Assembly: GCA_017303555.1 (NCBI GenBank)
Contig: JAFLCN010000014.1
Location: 1 to 64,000, forward strand
Direction: 5' to 3'
DNA: 64,000 nt
Source of the DNA: Planctomycetota bacterium
GTDB taxonomy: Bacteria; Planctomycetota; Phycisphaerae; Phycisphaerales; UBA1924
In this document: positions 41,634-48,694 of the stretch, in pieces
Numbering within the stretch: position 1 is the first letter of the stretch
Layout of the letters: each line of letters begins with the position of its first letter
Notes under the pieces: model-generated
Told to the model about the DNA's origin: nothing
Seen by the model: only the letters and a program-made list of their open reading frames with translations
The model's database searches: none
Made by a program: the position numbers and the translations under genes

Positions 41634-42083
41634 ATGCCGAAGTATCAGATTCGGAATGCGATGGTTTTGTACTCGATGGACAAGCTGGACGGAGCGATGC
41701 CGGTGCCGCCGGCGCGTGAGTGTCCGCTGAAGTTCGAGAAGGAATTGGGCGACGAGATGGCGAAGATCGGGCGTTTCAGGCAGTTGTGCGACGACCTGAA
41801 CGCGAGTGCGCCGATCGACGCGTTCGATCTGAGGGACGCCCGGGAGCAGTTGAAGGCGCGTGTGGCCACATTGCTCGTGCTGGAGGGGGCGCAGAAGGTT
41901 TCGCTCGATGGAGGTTCGCAGCCGACGTACCGGCCGATTCCGCCGTGGCACTGGACGGAGGACTATTTCCAGTTTGATAACGGAGGGGGGCTCCACACGC
42001 CGTGGTCGATCGATGTGCCGCTCGCGACGCCGACGCACCGGGCCTATCCGTGCCTTCGCCTGGCGTTCGAAGAGCTTCCGTAA
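41634..42083 (+). CDS. Hypothetical protein
   Basis: 149 residues, with no signal peptide. The first part is mixed charged (KFEKELGDEMAKIGRFRQLCDDLNA), the end is rich in Pro, Trp and aromatic residues (PPWHWTEDYFQFDNGGGLHTPW). I do not recognise the family. GGGAG 9 nt upstream supports the ATG. It follows the kinase gene by 45 bp and precedes the tyrosinase-like gene by 4-46 bp, so it is probably in the same operon. Confidence 0.6.
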   Translation: MPKYQIRNAMVLYSMDKLDGAMPVPPARECPLKFEKELGDEMAKIGRFRQLCDDLNASAPIDAFDLRDAREQLKARVATLLVLEGAQKVSLDGGSQPTYRPIPPWHWTEDYFQFDNGGGLHTPWSIDVPLATPTHRAYPCLRLAFEELP

Positions 42084-42129
42084 CGGGATGGGGCCAGCCG
42101 CGGCCCTGAGGCGGCGTGGAGCGCGAGCG

Positions 42130-42774
42130 ATGCGACTTCCGGGACCATTGTTCGATGCCGTGCGGTTGCACATGAGCTGGCACGGTGATTGGCATTATGC
42201 AAGGCTCAATCCCGCGGCCGTTGGCCGGGACGGGCAGGCGATCATCGAGCGCGCGCGGGTCCGCTTTCCGGATGCGATCTGCATGGTCGATGAAGGGTCG
42301 GGTGAGCAATTCCTGACCTTTCATCGGCACATGCTGAGACACTACAAGTGGATTGTGCAGAACACTCCGGTTCCCGGATACGTCTTTGACATGTGGGACG
42401 AGCTGCCCCCGTGGGTGACGGCGCGGCTGGGGGCCGAGTACATGGCCGGCTTTGAGGCTGCGCTCGCGGAGCTGCTCGCCGGGCCGAGCCTGGATGAGCT
42501 CGGCGCGTTTCTGGAGAGCACGCCGCGGGCCGCCCGCAGGCGGTTTCACGGTGTGCACGAATTGTGCCATGTCGCGATCGTGGATATCGAAGCGGAGCAG
42601 TACCCGTCGGACGAACGACGCCGCGACGCGTCGATGGGCGACATGAAACTCGCGCACTACAACGAGCACTTCTGGAGCCTGCACCACTGGATCGACAGCC
42701 TGTACTCGGCGTGGCAAATCGGGCACGGAATTGTGCCGAATGTTTCGCCGCTCAGACCCGATCACGGTCATTGA
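42130..42774 (+). CDS. Small tyrosinase-like (di-copper fold) protein, function unknown
   Basis: A 214-residue protein with a His pattern like the common central domain of tyrosinases. FLTFHRHMLRHY (His65, 67, 71) resembles copper site A. HGVHELCH (His140, 143, 147) and HYNEHFWSLHHWID (His176, 180, 185, 186) resemble copper site B, where tyrosinases have F-x-x-H-H-x-x-x-D. A full tyrosinase is usually larger, so this could be a reduced or non-enzymatic relative; copper binding is inferred. An ATG at 42088 would add 14 residues; I prefer 42130 because the added residues are low-complexity Ala/Arg. It has no signal peptide. Confidence 0.55.
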   Translation: MRLPGPLFDAVRLHMSWHGDWHYARLNPAAVGRDGQAIIERARVRFPDAICMVDEGSGEQFLTFHRHMLRHYKWIVQNTPVPGYVFDMWDELPPWVTARLGAEYMAGFEAALAELLAGPSLDELGAFLESTPRAARRRFHGVHELCHVAIVDIEAEQYPSDERRRDASMGDMKLAHYNEHFWSLHHWIDSLYSAWQIGHGIVPNVSPLRPDHGH

Positions 42775-42814
42775 ACGCGAGCCAATCGCGCACGCCGGTC
42801 ACTCACCCGTGATT

Positions 42815-43744
42815 TCAGGCGGATTGGAGCAAACGACCCCGAGCGGGCGTGAGCGGGAAGCCGGCCAGACGCTCAAGAACCGAAACAGGCGAAATGTCGG
42901 GCTTCACCTTTGCCTCGGGCGGCACGATCACCGTCTGCTCGAGCGCGTACTGACCCGAGCGCACGCTGTGCGCGAGCACGTCGGTGTAGCACATCCAAAC
43001 CTGGTTCGGCCGGAAGGACATCTGGCGTGCCTGCGGGGCGCGCTGGAATTCTTCGTTGCCCTTCAGGAAGTCGTGGAAACCGAGCATGAACTGGTCGTAC
43101 GCCGTGCGATCGGGAACATTGATGCCGATGGCGCGGCCGAGCTTCGCCGCGGCACGCTTCATCGCGGCGGAGCCTCCCTTGACTTCTTTCAGCCCGGCCT
43201 GGAGAGCGTACTTGTCCGCGAGCGCATCAAAGGGGCCGGAGACGCGCCAGACGCGGTCCTTGCTCGGGTTGATCTGCGTGAAGAGGCGCAGGATGCCGCC
43301 GCCGCGCGTGGGGCGGGAGGGGAAGGCATCGACGTGCATGAGATCGTTGCGCTGCTTGAGAGGTAGGTCGCGACCCTGCTCTTCGAAGGGGCGGAAGGAG
43401 GCGTAATCGGTCTTCCACTTGCCGGCGTAGGGCGGGCAGACGCGGGCGAGGAGCGCAAGGGCACGCTTGGAAAAATCCGACATGACCTGGAGGAGCTGTT
43501 CGGCTTCCTGCGGAGTCTTGGTTGTGGCGCCGGTGACCTTGTGGGCGGCGGGCTTGTAGGCGACGTTCTTGTGGAGCGCCGAGGCGTTGTTCTGGAGGCC
43601 GAGAAGGAAGTCGATATCGGCTTGTTTATCAAAGAGCGAGTGATCGGGCAGGGTGACGATCTTGCCGGCCTCGAGCGCTTCGCACGCGATGGCGCCAACG
43701 GAGTTGGAGGCGAGTTGTTCTTTGGAAATTGTGACGATGTCCAC
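42815..43744 (-). CDS. kdoO: Kdo hydroxylase (Fe(II)/2-oxoglutarate-dependent)
   Basis: A 309-residue protein resembling KdoO, which hydroxylates the Kdo sugar of lipopolysaccharide. The iron site HVDAFPSRPTRGGGILRLFTQINP has the His-x-Asp and downstream conserved Arg; the distal His and 2-oxoglutarate Arg are probably in YTDVLAHSVRSGQYALEQT. Length fits the family. I start at the GTG at 43744 (CCGGAG 7 nt upstream), because a perfect TATAAT -10 lies only about 55 bp upstream, which excludes longer forms. The neighbouring genes are not LPS genes. Its presence implies an outer membrane with Kdo. Confidence 0.8.
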   Translation of the reverse strand: MDIVTISKEQLASNSVGAIACEALEAGKIVTLPDHSLFDKQADIDFLLGLQNNASALHKNVAYKPAAHKVTGATTKTPQEAEQLLQVMSDFSKRALALLARVCPPYAGKWKTDYASFRPFEEQGRDLPLKQRNDLMHVDAFPSRPTRGGGILRLFTQINPSKDRVWRVSGPFDALADKYALQAGLKEVKGGSAAMKRAAAKLGRAIGINVPDRTAYDQFMLGFHDFLKGNEEFQRAPQARQMSFRPNQVWMCYTDVLAHSVRSGQYALEQTVIVPPEAKVKPDISPVSVLERLAGFPLTPARGRLLQSA

Positions 43745-43796
43745 TTGGAGCTCCGGAGGGATCGGTTGAATGTTCGGATCGGTCGACCCGAGGAGA

Positions 43797-43802
43797 ATTA
43801 TA
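43797..43802 (-). promoter_or_regulatory. -10 element (TATAAT) of the Kdo hydroxylase gene
   Basis: A perfect TATAAT on the minus strand, about 53-58 bp upstream of the GTG. The -35 region is weak. A run of nine G lies just upstream at 43828-43836. Confidence 0.5.
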
Positions 43803-43990
43803 ACCAAAGTGAGAGAACCCTCATTCTGGGGGGGGGCCGCTCTGGCGCGGCGCGTGGTGGAGGCGCGCATTCCGAAGGCGGACAACCCGGAAGGGCTGCG
43901 TTCGGCTCCGCGTGGCCGGCGGCGTTGCTCAAAGATCCTCAAGCGGGCGCGGAGACAACGATCGCCCGATGAAAATTCGATGGGTGCATG

Positions 43991-44017
43991 AAAAAACCCC
44001 TGCGAAAGCAGGGGCTT
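43991..44017 (-). terminator. Rho-independent terminator of the tRNA-Ala gene
   Basis: On the minus strand CCCCTGC pairs with GCAGGGG around a TTTC loop, and six T follow. It lies 10 bp beyond the 3' end of the tRNA. Confidence 0.9.
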
Positions 44018-44026
44018 TGTCGGAAG

Positions 44027-44099
44027 TGGAGCGGAGGAGGGTCGAACTCCCGACCTCGTCATTGCGAACGACGCGCTCTACCAACTGAGCTACCGCCCC
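44027..44099 (-). tRNA. tRNA-Ala (anticodon CGC)
   Basis: 73 nt. The 7-bp acceptor stem GGGGCGG pairs with CCGCTCC and contains the G3:U70 wobble pair, the alanine identity element. D-arm AGCTCAGTTGGTAGAGC; anticodon loop TTCGCAA with anticodon CGC (44064-44066), reading GCG; T-arm GGGAGTTCGACCCTCC region intact; discriminator A. The CCA end is not encoded. It stands alone with its own terminator. Confidence 0.96.
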
Positions 44100-44294
44100 G
44101 ACAAATTGTGCCCCGGTGGGCTTGGAGGCCCTGCGGGGTGGGGAGTGTAGCGCGGAGCGGGTGGATTGCCAAGCGTTCGGATTCGCGGGCGGGTGCCGCG
44201 TGCTGGATTGGGACCTTGCGGGAGGATCCGTTGCACCCGCTTGGGCAAAGGGGCTGGAATCGCGCGAACCCGCCGGGTGCGGCGGGGCTATTCT

Positions 44295-44312
44295 ATTGAG
44301 AATTGATTCTCA
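44295..44312 (+). promoter_or_regulatory. Fur/Zur-type operator upstream of znuA
   Basis: TTGAGAATTGATTCTCAA is a perfect palindrome with two 8-bp arms. The form TGAGAATNNATTCTCA is close to Fur-family operators, and its place 38 bp upstream of a zinc-importer operon makes Zur the likely binder. Confidence 0.75.
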
Positions 44313-44350
44313 AATTGTACCGATCGCAGCCGGACCGGGGTTGTTGCACG

Positions 44351-45334
44351 ATGACGAGAGCGCACGTTCAAGATTGGGTTCGGGGCCGGGTCGTTTGGGC
44401 TCTTGGCTGTGCCGCGGCGGGGCTTCTCTCGGCGCTTGCGTGGGGCGCACCGGCCGCCGGTTTGAACACGGTTGTCACGATTCCGCCTGTCAAGGGGCTG
44501 GTGGCACCGCTGCTGCCCGAGGGCTCGGCCTTGCGGGTCTTACTGACGCCGGGGCGGAGCGAGCACAACTACGAATTCACGCCGGCGGACATGGCGTCGG
44601 TGGAGCAGGCGGACCTGGTCGTGTTCGTCGGGCTGTGGCTGGAGCCACGCGTTGAAAAATTCCTGGATGCGAATCCATCGACGAGGCGTGTGGATGTCGG
44701 TCTCGCCGATGCAGCGGGCGTCCACGCGGACGAGGATGAGAAGCACGAACACGGTAAGGAAGCGGCGGGGCACAAGCACGATGATGCGTGCGAGCACTCG
44801 GTCGATCCGCATGTCTGGCTCGATCCGGTGCTGATGAAGCAAGCGCTGCCCACGTTGGCGGCGGGCGTGCGCCGCGCGATGGAGCAGCGGGGATTGTGGA
44901 GTGCGGGTGCGGAGCAGCGGTTGAACGAGTCGCTCGCGAAGGAAACGGCGCGGATCGAGGAAATCGACCGGGAGTTTCGCGAGGCGCTGGCACCGTTCAA
45001 GGGGGCCAAGATCGTGACGCACCATGCCGCGTTCGGGCGGATGGCGCTGCGGTACGGCTTGACGGTGGCGGAGGTGCTCCGCGTGAACGAAAACGAGGAT
45101 CCGACGCCGGGTCGAATCGCGGCGGTGGTGCAGGCGGTCAAGAAGGAAGGCGTGCGCGTGATTTTCGTCGAGCCGCAGTTCAATGCGGCCATGGCGGAAC
45201 GTGTCGCGAAAGCAGCCGGCGTGAAAGTGGGCAGGCTTGATCCGATTGGCGACGGAGACTGGTACGCCATGATGCGGGGGAACCTGAATGCGCTTGTTCA
45301 GGGGCTGAGCGAGGGAAAAGCAGAGAACCGATAG
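44351..45334 (+). CDS. znuA: Zinc ABC transporter, substrate-binding protein
   Basis: A 327-residue periplasmic zinc-binding protein of cluster A-I. Signal peptide at residues 1-32. The mature protein has the metal residues in EHNYEFTP (His), a His/Asp/Glu-rich loop (HADEDEKHEHGKEAAGHKHDDACEH) that is the mark of zinc-specific members, DPHVWLDP, THHAAFGRMALRYG, and VRVIFVEPQFNAAMAERVAK near the end. I start at the ATG at 44351; the frame is open 16 codons more. It heads the znuACB operon behind the Fur/Zur-type palindrome. Confidence 0.92.
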   Translation: MTRAHVQDWVRGRVVWALGCAAAGLLSALAWGAPAAGLNTVVTIPPVKGLVAPLLPEGSALRVLLTPGRSEHNYEFTPADMASVEQADLVVFVGLWLEPRVEKFLDANPSTRRVDVGLADAAGVHADEDEKHEHGKEAAGHKHDDACEHSVDPHVWLDPVLMKQALPTLAAGVRRAMEQRGLWSAGAEQRLNESLAKETARIEEIDREFREALAPFKGAKIVTHHAAFGRMALRYGLTVAEVLRVNENEDPTPGRIAAVVQAVKKEGVRVIFVEPQFNAAMAERVAKAAGVKVGRLDPIGDGDWYAMMRGNLNALVQGLSEGKAENR

Positions 45335-45356
45335 GTCCTATGAGACCCATAGGACC
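45334..45356 (+). repeat. Hairpin between znuA and znuC
   Basis: GGTCCTATG and CATAGGACC form a 9-bp perfect stem with a 5-nt loop, starting at the last base of the znuA stop. Related GTCTCATGGG/GGGACTCATGGG words occur at the 3' end of znuC. It may stabilise or attenuate the upstream message. Confidence 0.65.
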
Positions 45357-45373
45357 CTTGTGACCTATTCATC

Positions 45374-46300
45374 ATGCAAGTAGCCCCAACAAGCACTTCA
45401 GCTTCCATCGCGATCCGCTACGGCGGCGTTTCGTTTTCCTACGAATCGGGCGAGGCTCCGGCGCTTGATCGCGTTTCGCTGGATGTGAGGCGGGGCGAGC
45501 GGCTCGGGATCCTGGGCCCCAATGGCGGCGGCAAATCAACGTTGCTCCAGCTGACGCTCGGGCTGCTGCGTGGATATTCGGGGACGATCGAAGTGGAGGG
45601 GCTAGCGCCGGTCGAGGCGGCGAAGCAGCGGTTGATCGGATATGTGCCCCAGCGGGTCGAGGCGGAGCTGGCGTTTCCGATCACGGCGCGGCATGCGGCG
45701 TCGATGGCAGCGACGGCGGGGCTCGGCCCGTTCGCGCGTTCATCGAGTGCGAGCGAGAAAGTCGAGCGGGCGCTGAGCGTGGTGGGCGCGACGGCATTTG
45801 CCGATCGGCCGGTCGGCCAGCTTTCGGGCGGGCAGATGCAGCGGGTGATGATCGCGCGGGCGCTCGCGAGCGATGCGAAGATCCTGCTGCTGGATGAGCC
45901 GACCGTGGGCATCGATCCTGCGGGGCAAAAGCAGTTCGCGGAGCTGATACAGAGGCTGCACGATGAACTCGGGTTGACGACGATTGTGGTGAGCCATGAT
46001 CTGCGCACGGTGGCGGCGACGAGTGATCGGGTGGCGTGCCTTGCAAGGTCGCTGCACTATCACGATTCACCGGAGGGCTTGACGCCCCATGTGCTGGCGG
46101 AGGTCTTCCGGCACGATGCCGCGGCGATCTTTGGTGATCTGCATGTGGATGCGCACCGGGCATCGGAGTGCGGGCATGACCACTCGCACGATCACACGCA
46201 TGGGCCGGCGCACGAGCATTCGCATGATCATGGGAATGGGTCTCATGGGTCCGATGGGACTCATGGGACGCATCCAAAGTGCGGCGGGGGCAACTCGTGA
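45374..46300 (+). CDS. znuC: Zinc ABC transporter, ATP-binding protein
   Basis: A 308-residue ATPase. Walker A GPNGGGKST (about 50-58), Q-loop PQRVEAELAFP, signature LSGGQMQRV, Walker B ILLLDEPTVGID, and H-loop VVSHD are complete. It powers zinc import with ZnuB. The C-terminal 45 residues form a His/Gly/Asp-rich tail (CGHDHSHDHTHGPAHEHSHDH and on) that ordinary ABC ATPases lack; it may buffer zinc at the inner face. The DNA for the tail's end is composed of repeated GGGTCTCATGGG-like words. GTGA overlap with znuB. Confidence 0.9.
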   Translation: MQVAPTSTSASIAIRYGGVSFSYESGEAPALDRVSLDVRRGERLGILGPNGGGKSTLLQLTLGLLRGYSGTIEVEGLAPVEAAKQRLIGYVPQRVEAELAFPITARHAASMAATAGLGPFARSSSASEKVERALSVVGATAFADRPVGQLSGGQMQRVMIARALASDAKILLLDEPTVGIDPAGQKQFAELIQRLHDELGLTTIVVSHDLRTVAATSDRVACLARSLHYHDSPEGLTPHVLAEVFRHDAAAIFGDLHVDAHRASECGHDHSHDHTHGPAHEHSHDHGNGSHGSDGTHGTHPKCGGGNS

Positions 46301-47199
46301 AAACGATCGAGTACCTCTCAACGCCGGGGCTGCGTGAGATTTTTCTGCCGGGCGTGATTGCAGGGCTTGCTATCGCACTGTTCGGCGGCGTGCTGAGCGT
46401 GTTTGTCGTGATGAAGCGCATGGCGTTCATCGGGCAGGGGATCAGCCACGCGGCGTTTGGCGGGATCGGTGTCGCGTATGTGCTCGGGTTCGGAGCTGCC
46501 GCGGGAGCGGGGGCGAGCGTGCTGGGCGGGCAGTTTCTGATCGTGTTTTTGTTCTGCCTGCTCGCGGCGCTTCAGGTCGGCATGCTGACCGGAGGCGATC
46601 CGGGGCGGCGGGGCAAGCGCGCGCAGGCGGACACAGCGATCGGGATTGTGCTGGTCGCGTCGATGGCGATCGGCTCGCTGCTCTTGCACATCGCCGAAAA
46701 GCGCGGGCGGGTCTCGACGGTCTCGTGGGAAAGCCTGCTGTTTGGATCGATCGTGAGCGTGAGCGAGGCGGATGCGTGGGCGTGCGTGATTGTGGGCGCG
46801 TTGATTCTGCTGACCTTGTTCGTGGTCCGGCGGCCGCTTACGTTCTGGGCCTTTGATGAGTCTGCCGCGGCGGCATTCGGCGTGAACACCCGCATCATGC
46901 GGGTGACGCTGCTGGTTCTGCTGGCTCTGGCGACCGTGACCGCGATGAAGCTCGCGGGCGTGGTGCTGGCGACGGCGATGCTGGTGCTTCCGGCAGCGGC
47001 AGCGGTGCAGTTCAGCGCGGATGCCCGGCGTGTGAGCGTTCTGAGCGTCGTATTTGCGTTGGTGGGGGTAGCGATTGGGATGGTGCTGAGCTTCGAATTC
47101 GACTGGCCCACCGGCGCGAGTATCGTGCTGGTGCTGGCGGCGGTCTTTGGAATCGGGTGGGTGCGCGGACAAACGTGGCACCGGGCTTCTGCCCGGTGA
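46297..47199 (+). CDS. znuB: Zinc ABC transporter, permease
   Basis: A 300-residue membrane protein of the ABC-3 family with about eight hydrophobic helices (FLPGVIAGLAIALFGGVLSVFVV, MAFIGQGISHAAFGGIG, GIVLVASMAIGSLLLHI, MLVLPAAAAVQFS and others). GISHAAFGG is the characteristic loop. The GTG start overlaps znuC by 4 nt. The last seven codons (WHRASAR) and the stop are supplied by the GTGGCACC repeat at 47174, so the natural C-terminus has been replaced or extended by that element. Confidence 0.92.
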   Translation: MKTIEYLSTPGLREIFLPGVIAGLAIALFGGVLSVFVVMKRMAFIGQGISHAAFGGIGVAYVLGFGAAAGAGASVLGGQFLIVFLFCLLAALQVGMLTGGDPGRRGKRAQADTAIGIVLVASMAIGSLLLHIAEKRGRVSTVSWESLLFGSIVSVSEADAWACVIVGALILLTLFVVRRPLTFWAFDESAAAAFGVNTRIMRVTLLVLLALATVTAMKLAGVVLATAMLVLPAAAAVQFSADARRVSVLSVVFALVGVAIGMVLSFEFDWPTGASIVLVLAAVFGIGWVRGQTWHRASAR

Positions 47200-47244
47200 G
47201 TTTGGCTGGAAGAAGGGAACACCGCCCGGAAGGGCGGTGCCACG
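47174..47244. repeat. GTGGCACC...GGTGCCAC element, copy 2
   Basis: 71 bp with inverted ends CGTGGCACC / GGTGCCACG and internal hairpins ACCGGGCTTCTGCCCGGT and ACCGCCCGGAAGGGCGGT; the same plan as 11357-11435. It provides the stop codon of znuB and ends 12 bp before the next gene. Confidence 0.85.
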
Positions 47245-47256
47245 AAGGAACATCGA

Positions 47257-47442
47257 ATGAAAGCAGAAAACCTGCTGGCAGAACTCAACCGGCTTCGGAA
47301 AGACATCGGCGAAGACAAGAGCGACCTCGAGTGGCTCGCGGTGCATCACGCGTTCTGCTTCATCAGCTACAAAATGGGTGAGTTTCAGAAGTACGTGGAA
47401 GAGCAGGACAAGGCGGGCGCATTCGACGAGTACGAGCCGTGA
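47257..47442 (+). CDS. Small hypothetical protein
   Basis: A 61-residue, charged helical protein (MKAENLLAELNRLRKDIGEDKSD... ending KAGAFDEYEP) without a signal peptide. I do not recognise it. GAAGGA 9 nt upstream supports the ATG. It overlaps the next gene by 4 nt, so the two are translated together. The position just after a repeat copy suggests the repeat separates it from znuB. Confidence 0.65.
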   Translation: MKAENLLAELNRLRKDIGEDKSDLEWLAVHHAFCFISYKMGEFQKYVEEQDKAGAFDEYEP

Positions 47443-47789
47443 GTGAAAACAAAGCGACCGTCGCACGCTACATGGATGGGTTTCGCGTGAGCGATCACGC
47501 GAAGGTGTTGTCGTGCCTGACAGACGATGTCGTGTGGGACATGCCCGGCGCGTTTCACCTGGTTGGCAAGGATTCGTTCGACAAAGAGATCGAGAACGAC
47601 GCGTTCGAGGGAAGGCCGGAGATCACCGTTGAGCGCATGATCGAAGAGAACGATGTGGTCGTGGCGGAGGGCGCGGTGACGAGCCGGAAAAAAGGCGGCG
47701 AGCCGTTTCGTGCGGTTTTCTGCGACGTGTTTTTCATGCGGTCGGGCAAGATTGCGCGGCTGGTGACCTATCTGATGGTCGTGCAATAA
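47439..47789 (+). CDS. SnoaL/NTF2-like fold protein
   Basis: A 116-residue protein with the SnoaL-like pattern: VARYMDGFRVSDHAKVLSCLTDDVVWDMPGAFHLVGKDSFDKEI, then ENDVVVAEGAVTSRKKGGEPFRAVFCDVFFMRSGKIARLVTYLM. This is a cone-shaped alpha/beta barrel found in many small enzymes and binding proteins. Its ligand is unknown. GTG start in a GTGA overlap with the preceding small gene. Confidence 0.75.
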   Translation: MSENKATVARYMDGFRVSDHAKVLSCLTDDVVWDMPGAFHLVGKDSFDKEIENDAFEGRPEITVERMIEENDVVVAEGAVTSRKKGGEPFRAVFCDVFFMRSGKIARLVTYLMVVQ

Positions 47790-47941
47790 CGCCCGGTTCT
47801 CGCATGGATTCTGCGGGAGTTCGCGGCCGGGGGTGGGGTCAGGAGTGCGGGCGGGGGGCGGGATGAGGTATTTTCGGTCTGGCGAATCGACCAAGATGGC
47901 GACCGGAAACCGCCGTGATTGGCGCGGCGAAGAAAAAAATG

Positions 47942-47970
47942 TTGCATCCGAACCCGGTTTCGGCGATAAT
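47942..47970 (+). promoter_or_regulatory. Strong sigma-70-like promoter of a non-coding/small-peptide unit
   Basis: TTGCAT (47942-47947), exactly 17 bp, then GATAAT (47965-47970): 5 of 6 and 5 of 6 matches to TTGACA and TATAAT. Start of transcription would be near 47977. No conventional gene follows before the terminator at 48260-48293. Confidence 0.65.
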
Positions 47971-48146
47971 CGTTGTATTGGAGGCATCGCTCTCGCAACG
48001 GACGCCGACGGCGCATCGAACGAGAGTGGGTTCCAACGACCGGAGAGATGTTTCTCTTCGGGCGATGTGCCGCGGGTGACGGCCCGCGGAGGGAAAGAGC
48101 GGCGGCGAGCAGTACATGCTCGTGTCGGCTGCACGGGCTTTCTCAG

Positions 48147-48159
48147 AAGGAGGTGATCC
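48147..48159 (+). promoter_or_regulatory. Extended Shine-Dalgarno, full complement of the 16S rRNA 3' tail
   Basis: AAGGAGGTGATCC pairs over 13 nt with the conserved bacterial 16S tail GGATCACCTCCTT; ordinary sites use 4-7 nt. A GTG at 48161 lies 7 nt after GGAGG. Confidence 0.6.
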
Positions 48160-48160
48160 A

Positions 48161-48196
48161 GTGATCGAATCATGTACGCAGGGGCTGCGCTGCTGA
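48161..48196 (+). CDS. Possible 11-residue peptide behind the extended Shine-Dalgarno
   Basis: The GTG at 48161 starts the frame VIESCTQGLRC followed by TGA at 48194-48196. It is supported only by the exceptional ribosome-binding complement and good spacing. An ATG at 48172 in another frame runs through the terminator and is less likely. No homolog is known to me. Confidence 0.3.
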   Translation: MIESCTQGLRC

Positions 48197-48221
48197 AGCG
48201 CGGGCTCGACGGAGTCGCGCA

Positions 48222-48245
48222 ATGCGCGGCCCTACTCCTACGTAA
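48222..48245 (+). CDS. Possible 7-residue peptide before the terminator
   Basis: The ATG at 48222, with GGAG at 48211-48214 (7 nt spacing), encodes MRGPTPT and stops at TAA 48243-48245, 15 bp before the terminator stem. It might be a leader peptide. The support is weak: one short frame with a plausible ribosome site. Confidence 0.22.
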   Translation: MRGPTPT

Positions 48246-48259
48246 AACAGAACGTAGCG

Positions 48260-48293
48260 CCGGCGGCCCCGAAAGGGCCGCCGGTTGTTTTTT
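48260..48293 (+). terminator. Strong rho-independent terminator of the small unit
   Basis: CCGGCGGCCC pairs with GGGCCGCCGG around a CGAAA loop (10 perfect G/C-rich pairs), and TTGTTTTTT follows. Confidence 0.92.
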
Positions 48294-48694
48294 CCAACAA
48301 GTGTCTCCCGGTCCCAGCACGATCAACGCCCGGCCCTGCGGGCGCTGACCCGATCTCTGGCAGCGGGAAAACCATCGGGATTGATGCGGCTGCCAGCCAA
48401 TCGGAAACGCCAAGCATGCAATGCGACCGAAGTCGGCAGTTTGCGAGGTCGAGCGAGCGGTGCGGTGCAAGGGGCATACGCCCTGGGGCGAAGATCGGCG
48501 ACTGCATGTGCGCAGTCGCTTTGAGCGAGTCGAGTTCAAGTTCGACCCCCGAGTTTTCGCACGGTCATGGATGCAACCGCGTCAACCGATCGCGGCGACG
48601 AACCCGGGCTGGTGCGCGGCGGAAATCGTGCCGCGGGCGGCTTGTGTGTGAAGAACTCCTCATGGGATGCTTGAAGGGAGAATCCGGCAAAGCG
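48294..48694. other. Non-coding region without recognised features
   Basis: About 400 bp with no frame that looks coding and no homology I recognise. The sequence is GC-rich and unremarkable. Confidence 0.35.

Larger units (their letters stand above)
47977..48293 (+). ncRNA. Predicted ~315-nt small transcript with perfect anti-16S-tail complement
   Basis: The unit is bounded by the promoter at 47942-47970 and the terminator at 48260-48293. No frame of normal size with coding character exists. It contains GC-rich local hairpins (for example CCGCGGGTGACGGCCCGCGG region), the 13-nt AAGGAGGTGATCC at 48147-48159, and two tiny open frames with spaced Shine-Dalgarno sites. It does not match the conserved cores of tmRNA, RNase P RNA, SRP RNA or 6S RNA that I know. 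It could be a regulatory RNA, a leader/small-peptide message, or both. Confidence 0.5.

Noticed and set aside
38589..42173. A 1190-codon minus-strand frame opposite the sigma factor and kinase genes.
   Set aside because: Arg/Pro-rich shadow without motifs; the plus-strand genes carry complete sigma and kinase signatures.
43770..43991. A short plus-strand frame upstream of tRNA-Ala.
   Set aside because: It starts over the promoter of the Kdo hydroxylase gene and consists of Arg-rich translation of GC-rich sequence.
48172..48350. A longer peptide from the ATG at 48172.
   Set aside because: The frame runs straight through the strong terminator stem and the residues encoded there simply mirror the hairpin.
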